The notes beneath the pieces are model-generated. The model was given only the letters and a program-made list of their open reading frames with translations. It was not told the DNA's origin and did no database searches. DNA of 42,848 nt, taken from positions 1-42,848 of the forward strand of contig NZ_JAFFQD010000042.1 in assembly GCF_016918565.1 (NCBI RefSeq), in the 5' to 3' direction. The DNA comes from Desulfogranum marinum. Lineage in GTDB: Bacteria > Desulfobacterota > Desulfobulbia > Desulfobulbales > Desulfobulbaceae. Shown here piece by piece: positions 32,933 to 40,974 of the stretch (the stretch's first letter is position 1; each line of letters begins with the position of its first letter). The translations under genes were made by a program, and so were the position numbers.

Positions 32933-35872
32933 TTATTTCAACATCTCCATATCTCTTTCAGTGGTTGCTATCAAACCAAATCCATTGTTGCCATCCACCA
33001 GTCGCGTGACGGTAAGCCAAACAGTCATTTTTTTGCCACTTTTATGTAACCGTTCGGTTACGAAAGATGGAAACTCCTCCCCCCCTACCGAACTCAGGAT
33101 TCGCTGCAATTCCTCCTTCTTCTCATCAGGGATAAGATGCTCTACGTTCATACCAAGCGCTTCCAGCTCAGAGTAGCCATATAGCTTTTCCGCCCCTTTA
33201 TTCCATGCAATTATTGTCCCATCATTCTCCTGCAGGGTAATAGCATCGTTAGAATCTCTGACAACCGCAGCGAGTCTCTTTTCCTTTTCCAGTAGTTTCT
33301 TCAACTGGGTGATGTTTTCGAAAGTTACCACTATACCATCGATCACATTGGTAGAGGTTCTGTAAGGACGTAACTTCATGGTATATATCCCTCCATTGGT
33401 GTCGACTACTTCCACCTCCTGCTTCTCAAGATCATGCAAAATCTTATCGGCATACTGCTGCAGGTCTACGTTTATAAGAGTAGAGGAAAAGTGGCTGATT
33501 GGTCGTCCTATATCGACACTCGTCAAAGGAAAAATTTCTTGTGCTTTCGTTGTAAACCTTCGGATATGGAATTCGGTATCAAGAAATATGGTAGCTATGT
33601 GGGTTGCATCCAGTAAATTTTTAATATCGTCATTTGCTGACAACAGTTCATCTATTCTGCTCTGAAGCTCGGCATTAACCATTCCCGATTCTTCGTTTAA
33701 TGATTGAAGTTCTTCTTTAGAGGTCTCAAGCTCTTCATTTGTGCTCTGCAACTCCTCATTAGTGGACTGGAGCTCCTCGTTGGTTGATTTTAACTCCTCG
33801 TTTGTCGTTTCGAGCTCTTCAATGGTTGTTTGCAGGTTTTCTCTGGTAAAGAAAAGTTCTTCCTCCAGCCTTTTAACCTCATCACTTTTTGGTGTCTTTT
33901 TTCTTCTCGATGGCTTTTTATTTTTATGCTCGCCGGGTTGCTCAACAACATCAAAAATGATCAACATAAGCCCTTGGTGATGGAGCTGAACATCAGGCAA
34001 GGGTTTAATAATCAAATTAAGGTGGATTGAATCACCGTTGTTCTTTATCTCTAACCCTGTAAGTTCGGTCTCTTTTTTTTCGGACGCCACCTTGCGGATA
34101 GCAGTAGCTAAACCAAATTTCATCCCGGGTCGTGCCATATCCAAAAGATTCATCCTGGCCTGCCCTTCAGCCGGTTCCCAAAAACGACCTGTTCGACCGT
34201 GTATATACACAATATCAGCCGAATCATTGATTACCACACAGGCAGGCACATCAATTTGATCAAGGATAGCCTTTAAAAAGAGCGGGGTATTCATTTCAGG
34301 AACAAATTGCTGTTTTTTTTCAAAAGTGTCTTTAGTCATTTTGACATGCGGCTGAAAAGTTGGAAACTCCAACAGAGATTTTTTGAGTTTATCGCCGGGA
34401 AGGCGTTTGAAGACCTTGACCTGTTTCTCAACCCCTCGAAAAAGGTCGGTTGCCTGTCCGGTTGTTTCCGAAGTTCCAAGCAACAAGAGGCCTCCTTCTC
34501 TCAAGCTGTAATGGAAAATAGATAATAGTTTTTTTTGCAGCTCAGGCTGGAAATAAATGAGAAGATTTCGGCAGCAAAGAATATCCAGGTTTATAAACGG
34601 TGGATCCTTAATAATATTTTGCGTGGCAAAGACGACCAGCTCACGGATCTTTTTCCTCACCGTAAAATGCTTTTCAGTACGATGGAAAAACCTATGTAAA
34701 CGTTGTTTACTGATATCACTTGCAACTGATTGAGGATACATTCCCAGGCGGGCCTTGTTGATTGCTTGTTCATCAACATCCGTGGCAAAAATTGAAACAG
34801 GATGAAATCTTTTTAACTTTTCCATACACTCTGCCATAACGATGGCAATGGAATATGCTTCTTCACCTGTACTGCAACCCGGCACCCATATTCTCACTTC
34901 AGCCTCTTCCGGCTTCCCTTGAAGTAACAGTGGCAGGTATTTTTCTTGTAGCACGTCAAACACTTCAGGATCTCTGAAGAAAGAGGTAACTCCTATCAGG
35001 AGATCTTGAAAAAGAATGGACGCCTCATTGTCGGAATGTTGAAGGAAGCTCACATAATCTTTTAGCTGGTCGATATTGTGAGCATCCATCCTCCTTTCAA
35101 TTCTTCGATAGATAGTATTTTTTTTGTACAATGAAAAATCATTGTTTGTTTTTGCTCGCAACAAGGCAAAAATTTTTCGAAGAAGATTTTGTACATCCTT
35201 TTGATCGTTCAGGGGGTGGGGTTTTTGAACGTTTGCCTGGTGCCGAATATAACTCATTAATTGTTGCGGCATTTGATTGGGCGGCAAGACAAAATCAATA
35301 CATCCCGTGGCAATAGCACTCCCCGGCATACCATTATACTTTGCCGAATTGGAATCCTGCGCCATGGTCATACCTGCCGCCGCCTTTACATCTCTAATCC
35401 CATGACTTCCATCAGTACCTGTTCCGGAAAGTATGATACCAATCCCACTGTTGCCGCAATCCGAGGCAAGAGAAGTTAAAAAGCTATCAATAAGTCCTAG
35501 CTTTTCTTTGAGCACGATCCTATCAAGCAATTGCAATCTACGGTTTTGAATTATCAGTGTCTTGTTAGGAGGTATAACAAAAATACGATTGGCCCTTACA
35601 TGAACCCCATCAACAATTTGCTCTACCTCCATGTTGGTTTTCCTGCCGATGAGTTCTGGAAGTAAACTGACTTTGTCTGGAGCGAGGTGGGTCACGACCA
35701 CAAAAGCACAGCCGCTGTCTGTTGGCACAGCTGAAAAAAAATCCTCCAAAGCTTGTAACCCGCCTGCAGAAGCACCTAAACAGACCACAGGAAAAGTAAG
35801 CGGAGCAATGTCAGCCTGTTGAGTTTTTTCAGGTGATGGCGTATGGGTGGTGGAAGAATCTTTTATGGGCAT
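32933..35872 (-). CDS. CheB-CheR-PAS fusion protein (methylesterase/methyltransferase two-domain sensor)
   Basis: The ATG at 35,872 is chosen over a TTG 57 bases upstream that has no ribosome-binding site, giving 979 residues. Numbering here is from this ATG. The CheB methylesterase domain (about 28-215) has catalytic Ser35 in LGASAGG, His62 in VTHLAPD and Asp154 in GTGTDGSHG. The CheR methyltransferase domain (about 225-490) has the S-adenosylmethionine loop VPGCSTGEEAYS. A PAS-like region, a heptad coiled coil (about 665-730) built of EELxSTNEEL repeats, and two PAS domains (about 745-965) follow. No kinase domain is present; the kinase is the next gene, 33 bases away. Such fusions act in non-chemotaxis signalling. 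It lacks a receiver domain and transmembrane helices. Confidence 0.92.
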   Translation of the reverse strand: MPIKDSSTTHTPSPEKTQQADIAPLTFPVVCLGASAGGLQALEDFFSAVPTDSGCAFVVVTHLAPDKVSLLPELIGRKTNMEVEQIVDGVHVRANRIFVIPPNKTLIIQNRRLQLLDRIVLKEKLGLIDSFLTSLASDCGNSGIGIILSGTGTDGSHGIRDVKAAAGMTMAQDSNSAKYNGMPGSAIATGCIDFVLPPNQMPQQLMSYIRHQANVQKPHPLNDQKDVQNLLRKIFALLRAKTNNDFSLYKKNTIYRRIERRMDAHNIDQLKDYVSFLQHSDNEASILFQDLLIGVTSFFRDPEVFDVLQEKYLPLLLQGKPEEAEVRIWVPGCSTGEEAYSIAIVMAECMEKLKRFHPVSIFATDVDEQAINKARLGMYPQSVASDISKQRLHRFFHRTEKHFTVRKKIRELVVFATQNIIKDPPFINLDILCCRNLLIYFQPELQKKLLSIFHYSLREGGLLLLGTSETTGQATDLFRGVEKQVKVFKRLPGDKLKKSLLEFPTFQPHVKMTKDTFEKKQQFVPEMNTPLFLKAILDQIDVPACVVINDSADIVYIHGRTGRFWEPAEGQARMNLLDMARPGMKFGLATAIRKVASEKKETELTGLEIKNNGDSIHLNLIIKPLPDVQLHHQGLMLIIFDVVEQPGEHKNKKPSRRKKTPKSDEVKRLEEELFFTRENLQTTIEELETTNEELKSTNEELQSTNEELQSTNEELETSKEELQSLNEESGMVNAELQSRIDELLSANDDIKNLLDATHIATIFLDTEFHIRRFTTKAQEIFPLTSVDIGRPISHFSSTLINVDLQQYADKILHDLEKQEVEVVDTNGGIYTMKLRPYRTSTNVIDGIVVTFENITQLKKLLEKEKRLAAVVRDSNDAITLQENDGTIIAWNKGAEKLYGYSELEALGMNVEHLIPDEKKEELQRILSSVGGEEFPSFVTERLHKSGKKMTVWLTVTRLVDGNNGFGLIATTERDMEMLK

Positions 35873-36124
35873 CTCGTCAAACCAAGTATTTGAAAGTATT
35901 ATGCTAACACAATAGTACCCTTTATTCAAAGTGCTACCCTATATATAAGTGGCAAATAGAAGTTTCAGAGAGAGACGATGCCGAAAATGAGGATGAAGCG
36001 TTAAAGGAAAAAAACCCGATATGACTGGAGGGTATCTTGGATGAGTAGCGGTTTCGTTCGAGGTCAGGCAAGTCTAAAAGTCCGGAAAATCAAGCTAAAG
36101 GGCAATTATTCAGGACACCTACAA

Positions 36125-37471
36125 TCAGATCCGATTATCCGGCAGGGTCCCAATGATCGAGGCTGTTCGCATTTTATCCTGACTCAGCTCACCCAGTGTC
36201 ACCCGCAGGTGTTCTCCATTCTTGTGGGCCAGCTTAAACCAGTTCTGGATTTCCTTATCAAGGATCTCCTCCCCTACCCCTTTGCTCAAACCGCGCTCAC
36301 CAACAGGATTATCCAATCTCCCGGAGTTGATAAAGGTCCAGCGCTCATCCTGACGGGAAACAATACCAGTATGCCCCCTGGTTTGAGTGGAAAAAGAGAG
36401 AATCTGGCCACTATTCAAAAGCGGTTCGATCTCACTGATCAAATCAGCGGCATTCTTTTGCCAATCGGCAACGTGTGCGTAGTTTTTGGACAAGACGGTT
36501 GAACCAGCCGCCTCAACAATGCCTTCTCCATTGAGATAGGCATTTGCAGCCATTCCCCGGTCAACGGCCATGCTGGTCAACCTGGAGTACAGACCATTGC
36601 GACCCCCGTAAGGAATATCGAGCTGTTTCAAGCCATTGACCAGCAGTTCATAACAATTGATTTCCTGGTATGATTTCCCCATATATGGCTGTACTGCTTG
36701 ACTGAGGTCTGCAACCGGCTCATTCGCGCTATTCCCAGGTTCCATTGGCAGAGAATTTTTTGTTGGCGCCATCGCAACTGCATTGGGGGCAGATGGTCGT
36801 GTATCCGTCCCGGCTTGCCAGGAGATCTCCATGGTTGCGGGGCTCAGCAATACCTCAGAACCGACCTGCATGCTGTGAAACGGTTTATCCGTATTGACTG
36901 CCTGACCAAGGATATCCCAGGTCTGATTGCGAAAGCGTGCATCCTGACGCAAAAGATGAGAAACCGTAGGGGTTTCATTGCTGATCATACCAAGACTAAC
37001 AGGTTCGCTTTGTTGGGCAAGAGATGTCTCTTGTACAACAAGGCCGCTCTCAAGCTGCTGAGGAGATGAAGAGGTGGCACGTGTTCCGACAACAGCTTCC
37101 TGCAACATGACTGTTGGCTGCTTTTGCTCTGCACCTGACCAGGACAATTCACCGGAGGTCCGGTCAATATATATCTTGGTTCCAGGAAGGATGGATTTGT
37201 AGTTTTTGTACTGATTTTGGTTATCAGAGAGGATATCCCACGTTTGCCCTTTGAGTTGTTCATGCTTGCGAAGCAATTCGGATACAGTTGGAGTTTGCCG
37301 TGTGATGGTCCCTATTTCCTGCAGATTGCCTGTTTGCTGTTGTCCTGAAGCCTGCTTTTTCGCAGCCACCGTCCCGGAAAGCACCTCATCAAAGGAACCG
37401 GTTGCTTTGTCTGATCGTTCCCTGGTTGTTGTTTGCCCGGCGGTATGTATAGTCTTTTGTATTTCCATCAT
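36125..37471 (-). CDS. Two-repeat (LysM-like) protein with C-terminal Cys/His peptidase-like domain
   Basis: I recognise only parts of this 448-residue protein. Two copies of an approximately 50-residue repeat lie at about 60-112 (TPTVSELLRKHEQLKGQTWDILSDNQ) and about 168-220 (TPTVSHLLRQDARFRNQTWDILGQAV), each ending in a LysM-like GTKIYI or GSEVLL stretch. The C-terminal domain (about 255-440) starts with Cys273 in INCYELLVNGLKQLDIPYGG and has His367 in GHTGIVSR, a pattern like NlpC/P60 or papain-like peptidases. No signal peptide is present. The N-terminus with SFDEVL is unlike a Sec signal and resembles export-by-flagellum or cytosolic proteins. The ribosome-binding site is poor; the ATG three bases in is equally possible. 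A peptidoglycan-active enzyme is one guess. Confidence 0.6.
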   Translation of the reverse strand: MMEIQKTIHTAGQTTTRERSDKATGSFDEVLSGTVAAKKQASGQQQTGNLQEIGTITRQTPTVSELLRKHEQLKGQTWDILSDNQNQYKNYKSILPGTKIYIDRTSGELSWSGAEQKQPTVMLQEAVVGTRATSSSPQQLESGLVVQETSLAQQSEPVSLGMISNETPTVSHLLRQDARFRNQTWDILGQAVNTDKPFHSMQVGSEVLLSPATMEISWQAGTDTRPSAPNAVAMAPTKNSLPMEPGNSANEPVADLSQAVQPYMGKSYQEINCYELLVNGLKQLDIPYGGRNGLYSRLTSMAVDRGMAANAYLNGEGIVEAAGSTVLSKNYAHVADWQKNAADLISEIEPLLNSGQILSFSTQTRGHTGIVSRQDERWTFINSGRLDNPVGERGLSKGVGEEILDKEIQNWFKLAHKNGEHLRVTLGELSQDKMRTASIIGTLPDNRI

Positions 37472-37519
37472 TTGGCTGTGTGTCGAAACGAGTAATCGTC
37501 AATGGAAAAAATGGAAGAA

Positions 37520-37679
37520 GTGTCCTGTCAGCGATGAATTGTCGGTTTATTTCATTCTTTTTTTCGTTCCTGTGAAGTCGGGCCATGTGGTGCATAGTTG
37601 TGCTATGTGCCACATGGCCCGACTTCGCAGGCGCGGAAAAAGACATGAAAGATGCGACAAGGCAGCATTGACAGGACAC
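37520..37679. repeat. 160-base imperfect palindrome
   Basis: Two arms of about 77 bases face each other around a five-base loop (TTGTG). They begin GTGTCCTGTCA at the left and end TGACAGGACAC at the right. The inner part GAAGTCGGGCCATGTGG is exact on both sides. Arm identity is about 75-80 percent by eye. Many differences near the loop are T opposite G or G opposite T, so a plus-strand transcript keeps G-U pairs and the long hairpin stays stable. It may be a MITE-like element or a structured RNA. Confidence 0.7.
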
Positions 37680-37900
37680 TGGGCTCACCATCCCTCTCTT
37701 GGAATGTAAGCAAGTAGTGATCCATAATGCACTTCGCTTAAGACTATATCGGCTGATTGCTCACTTTTGCTTATTTTTATCCGTAAAAAATACTCCCTGA
37801 CCAAAAAAGAAAGTTGTTTTCTGTTCCTTGGATGCGAAGCTGATCCTGTACGAGCCAACTTTTCGACACACCTGACGCGAGGAAGACAACAGATGTGATT

Positions 37901-37940
37901 AAGGGCCTATCGGGCAATATCTTTGTTCCGACAGGCTCTT
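37901..37940. terminator. Hairpin downstream of the double-cubane operon
   Basis: The arms AAGGGCCTATCGG and CCGACAGGCTCTT pair as 13 bases with two imperfect positions, with a loop of 14 bases. It lies about 155 bases beyond the stop of the activase gene on the minus strand. No T-run follows on either strand, so a terminator role is uncertain. Confidence 0.4.
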
Positions 37941-38095
37941 CTAACCATGCTAATCAATTTTGATTACGCACACGAACAACCGGGATTACTCTGTATCCTG
38001 GCAGTATTTGGGAGTTATCCCAAAGGTGTACCACCCTTTGAGAAGGGAGGCCGGCAAGGCAGTAAAACGGTTACCGGCCACACACTCGTGGGGCA

Positions 38096-38857
38096 CTACT
38101 GACCACTGTTTGCCTGCCATGTCAGCAAGGCAGCGCCAAACGCTCCCATGGCCTGAGGATCGTCAGGGATGAACACGCTTCGTCCGAGTTTCTCAACCAA
38201 CAAGCTGACAATGCATGGATTTTTACCAACACCTCCTGTAAAAACGATATCGCCCTCTCCTGCAACACGATTGACCATAGCCGCCGCCCTTCTGACAACA
38301 CTCTCATGGACTCCACGGGCAATTTCACGCCTGTTCTCTCCTTTGGCGATCAGCGATGTCACTTCCGACTCGGCAAACACGGTACACATGGAAGAAATGT
38401 TTATGTCCGTCTCGGCCAATAATGCCTCGGTACCGAATTCATCAAGCCCATATCCCAGGCTCTTGGCCATAATTTCAAGGAATTTTCCGGTCCCAGCAGC
38501 ACAACGATCGTTCATTTCAAACTTTTTCACTCGTCCGTCATTGCGCAGAGAAATAGCCTTACTGTCCTGCCCACCAATATCGAGCACCCCTAAAGCTTCT
38601 GGAAAAAGAGTCCAGGCCCCTGTGGCATGTGCCTTAATTTCGGTAACAGTCGACGAATCAAATGCTATTTCAAAAAGACTCCTCCCATAGCCTGTAGCCG
38701 TTATATGATCGAACTTCACCTTAGCTATCAGTTCTTTGGCCTGGGCAATAGGATCGAAACCGGTTTCGGTCTGCAGGCTGTCCTGTTGTTCTCCCCGGTC
38801 ATCTACAGTCACCAGTTCTATCGTTCGGGAACCGATGTCAATTCCAGCATAACGCAT
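38096..38857 (-). CDS. ATPase activator/reductase of double-cubane cluster protein (BadF/HgdC family)
   Basis: This 253-residue protein is an ASKHA-fold ATPase of the 2-hydroxyacyl-CoA dehydratase activator family (HgdC; also E. coli YjiL and the DCCR reductase). The dimer carries one [4Fe-4S] cluster held by two cysteines from each subunit. Here the candidates are Cys119 in MNDRCAAGTGKF and Cys158 in SSMCTVFAESEV. ATP motifs are GIDIGSRTIELV, VLDIGGQDSKAI and FTGGVGKNPCIV. ATP hydrolysis drives one low-potential electron to the partner enzyme. It starts 18 bases after the double-cubane protein gene, with AAGGATCG before the ATG, so the two are co-transcribed and very likely a redox pair. Confidence 0.9.
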   Translation of the reverse strand: MRYAGIDIGSRTIELVTVDDRGEQQDSLQTETGFDPIAQAKELIAKVKFDHITATGYGRSLFEIAFDSSTVTEIKAHATGAWTLFPEALGVLDIGGQDSKAISLRNDGRVKKFEMNDRCAAGTGKFLEIMAKSLGYGLDEFGTEALLAETDINISSMCTVFAESEVTSLIAKGENRREIARGVHESVVRRAAAMVNRVAGEGDIVFTGGVGKNPCIVSLLVEKLGRSVFIPDDPQAMGAFGAALLTWQANSGQ

Positions 38858-38875
38858 AATCGATCCTTATGCTGA

Positions 38876-40153
38876 TTATCTCAGCTGTTCAATGAACGCT
38901 TCGACGCGAGTCTTCAATTGCCCGGCATCTTCCAGCGAATAGTCGGTGTCTATCCTCAGACAGGGTATACCGTCCTCTTCAAGGGCATTCTCAACGGGAA
39001 TGGATTCCATGATGTAGGGTTGGCAGAACTGCAGCCCGTAATGGATGACACCCTCGGCCTTGTATGCTGCAGCCATTTCCTTGATATGATCAAGTCTATC
39101 TGAGTTAGGGGTGAATACGGCACAATCGACCTTGAAGTAGCGATCGACCAGACTTTCCATCATTTCGTCTACTGTAGTGCCGGACTCTCCGGTAAGATTG
39201 CGGGTACCGCGCTCTCCGACGCATGACTCTTCCCCGACAATTACCGCTCCTGAAGTTTCAACAATCATCGGTAACTTCCAGTTAGGCACGGCCTGAGGGC
39301 ATCCGGAAACGAGAATACGCGGTGTACGTTTTGGGAACGCTCCCTGGCCGGCCTCTACCCTCTGCTCCAATTCGTCACAGATCTTGTTGACGGATTCTGT
39401 AAAGCGGGCAGGATTATCATAAAAAAAGACCTGGTTGGCGAGCAGTGCATCCAGTCCTGAAATCGGCGCCGGATCGGCTTGGCGAAGGAGAGAGAGACGG
39501 TGAATTGCAGCCCGCTTGGCATTAACCGTCTGGATTCCCTGCTTGAGGCTTTCCGCTGTTACAGTAACACCGGTGAGCTCCTCAACAGCCTCCATGAATC
39601 GATAAAATTCTGCCTTCAGCAAGGCCCGGCCATTTTCTGATTTGACTTGGGGAAGATCCATCACGTAGAGATTATCGACCATATTCCCAAGTGTTTCGTA
39701 TGCCTTTTTTTTGCCGTCGCAGGTATTTTCGCCAACCACCATGTCGGCACCTTCAAGGTATGGGCAGACTTTACCGATCTTAAAACCAAACGACGATTTA
39801 ATCAGGGCACAGGTGTTTCTTGGCAGCAGCTTCTCCACCTCCTCTGTGGCAAAGTCTGCTCCTGAGCACAATCCGACAAGCGTTGCATTGGCGGCGAGTG
39901 CGATTTCTTCCGGCACAAAGACACAGTACGAACCTATAATTTTCCGTCCTGCCTTTTTCTCGTCCAGCAGCTCCCTGATTCGTAAACCGTGAACCTCACT
40001 CATCACAAAATCAAAATAAGCCATCCCCTCAGGTCTGTTTTTCTGGGCTAAGTAAATATCCTCATATGCCTGCCCCAGAACTCCGAGCAGAGCATCATGG
40101 GCTTCAAGATCAAGTCCCATTTCCTGCCACATTAAACGATAATCTTCTGCCAT
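38876..40153 (-). CDS. Double-cubane cluster protein (HgdB/YjiM-like, DCCP family)
   Basis: This 425-residue protein belongs to the 2-hydroxyacyl-CoA dehydratase-like superfamily in the branch with E. coli YjiM and the double-cubane cluster proteins. Members hold an [Fe8S9] cluster and reduce small molecules such as acetylene in vitro, and the natural substrate is unknown. Conserved cysteines include Cys77 (SYCVFVPEEIALAA), Cys96, Cys115 (RNTCALIKSS), Cys130 (KVCPY), Cys145 (NTCDGKKKAYE), Cys285 (SGCPQ), Cys311 (EESCVGE), Cys344 and Cys377 (LQFCQPYIMES). IDTDYS and GQLKTRVEAFIEQL close the chain as in YjiM. Only one large subunit is present, unlike the two-subunit 2-hydroxyacyl-CoA dehydratases. 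The AAGGAG ribosome-binding site is strong, and its activator is the next gene. Confidence 0.88.
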   Translation of the reverse strand: MAEDYRLMWQEMGLDLEAHDALLGVLGQAYEDIYLAQKNRPEGMAYFDFVMSEVHGLRIRELLDEKKAGRKIIGSYCVFVPEEIALAANATLVGLCSGADFATEEVEKLLPRNTCALIKSSFGFKIGKVCPYLEGADMVVGENTCDGKKKAYETLGNMVDNLYVMDLPQVKSENGRALLKAEFYRFMEAVEELTGVTVTAESLKQGIQTVNAKRAAIHRLSLLRQADPAPISGLDALLANQVFFYDNPARFTESVNKICDELEQRVEAGQGAFPKRTPRILVSGCPQAVPNWKLPMIVETSGAVIVGEESCVGERGTRNLTGESGTTVDEMMESLVDRYFKVDCAVFTPNSDRLDHIKEMAAAYKAEGVIHYGLQFCQPYIMESIPVENALEEDGIPCLRIDTDYSLEDAGQLKTRVEAFIEQLR

Positions 40154-40547
40154 TCCTCTCTCCTTGTGTTCTATTTCGAGGGTGTCGATAACGAATGGGG
40201 CCGTAACGTGTACCCTTTACCTATGTCGCTACATGCCACCTTTCTAAAGTACGTATCTGTTCTAAACGCACGCAATACTAAATAGATTACCCTGATATGT
40301 CCAACTGGAAATACCTATGGCAAGACAACAAGCTATCGTGAAGTTCAATGCGAAAAAAATAAGCTAAAGGGATAACCTCAGCTTTAGTAGAGTGAAAATT
40401 AAAGGAGCCACAACAAAGTGGTAATTTTGGATACTCAATGCCGCAGAAGAAAAAACGGCTGAAGACAACAGGTCATTAATTTCTTCCGGCATCATATAAT
40501 ACGCATCATATAATACAGTAGCGGTAAACAATTCTGCAACTTGACCG
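40154..40547. other. Intergenic region with a 14-base tandem repeat
   Basis: This 394-base gap between the small beta-rich gene and the double-cubane gene holds the promoter of the double-cubane operon. A 14-base tandem repeat, GCATCATATAATAC twice, lies at 40,489-40,516. The reverse-strand frame that continues beyond the small gene (to 40,364) has no start of its own and is rejected. Confidence 0.4.
40489..40516. repeat. 14-base tandem repeat GCATCATATAATAC x2
   Basis: Two exact tandem copies lie about 32 bases beyond the stop of the small beta-rich protein gene. Each contains an AT-rich core like a -10 box. A chance slippage duplication is the simplest reading. Confidence 0.6.
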
Positions 40548-40853
40548 TCAGCGTATTTTTTTGATGTATACGGCGTGGCATTCGCCGGAACCTGCCTGAT
40601 CGCGTTCAATACGAATCTCGATGCGGTCACCCGGTGAGAGCTCTCCCGGTGACAAGGGTATTCCCTCTGACTCGACCATTGCATCTGCAGCAAGCTCAAT
40701 CATCATGTCTGTATCGCCGATAGAGAGCCTGAGCTGCAGCGGCCAGCTTTCCATGATGTCTGTGATTGTCGCTGTCGTCCATCCAGACGACGACGGCAGT
40801 AAAGGTGGAGGGGGGGAATCGCTACTGCTTACAGCGTTATCATCACTACCCAT
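40548..40853 (-). CDS. Small beta-rich protein, partner of the V8-like protease?
   Basis: I do not recognise this 101-residue protein. After a low-complexity Ser/Asp/Pro N-terminus (about 1-22, SSSDSPPPPLLPSSS), the body looks like a small beta barrel (TITDIMESWPLQLRLSIGDTDMMIELA, LSPGDRIEIRIERDQ and HAVYIKKIR). This recalls OB-like or DUF5666-like modules. No signal peptide is seen. A clear AAGGAG ribosome-binding site precedes the ATG, which supports a real gene. It starts 121 bases after the stop of the protease gene on the same strand, so the two are probably expressed together. It could be an inhibitor, chaperone or binding partner, but this is inference. Confidence 0.6.
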   Translation of the reverse strand: MGSDDNAVSSSDSPPPPLLPSSSGWTTATITDIMESWPLQLRLSIGDTDMMIELAADAMVESEGIPLSPGELSPGDRIEIRIERDQAGSGECHAVYIKKIR

Positions 40854-40974
40854 TGTTTACTACTCCTTACGCCCCTTGTGGTCACCTCATATGCACCGCT
40901 GTTGCGGCCGCAGCCTGCATCGAGGAACGCATAGGCAATACGGCCCAGCGCTCCATAATGCAGTTAATAACCAG

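Larger units (their letters stand above)
37472..38095. other. Intergenic region with a 160-base near-palindrome
   Basis: This 624-base gap holds the large inverted repeat at 37,520-37,679 (listed separately) and a 13-base stem hairpin at 37,901-37,940. The opposite-strand frames of 100 and 152 codons that cover the palindrome arise from its symmetry and are rejected as genes. Confidence 0.5.

Noticed and set aside
33741-33830. Short DNA repeat in the CheB-CheR gene
   Set aside because: It is the coding sequence of the EELxSTNEEL heptad coiled coil, not an independent DNA element.
37251-37709. 152-codon plus-strand frame and the 100-codon minus frame at 37,389-37,691
   Set aside because: Both run through the near-palindrome, so similar peptides appear on both strands (KSGHV...HMARL). 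They arise from symmetry and overlap the LysM-like gene end.
40364-40699. 111-codon minus frame overlapping the small beta-rich gene
   Set aside because: It overlaps a frame with a strong ribosome-binding site, has none itself, and runs through a tandem repeat. A frameshifted extension is conceivable but unsupported.
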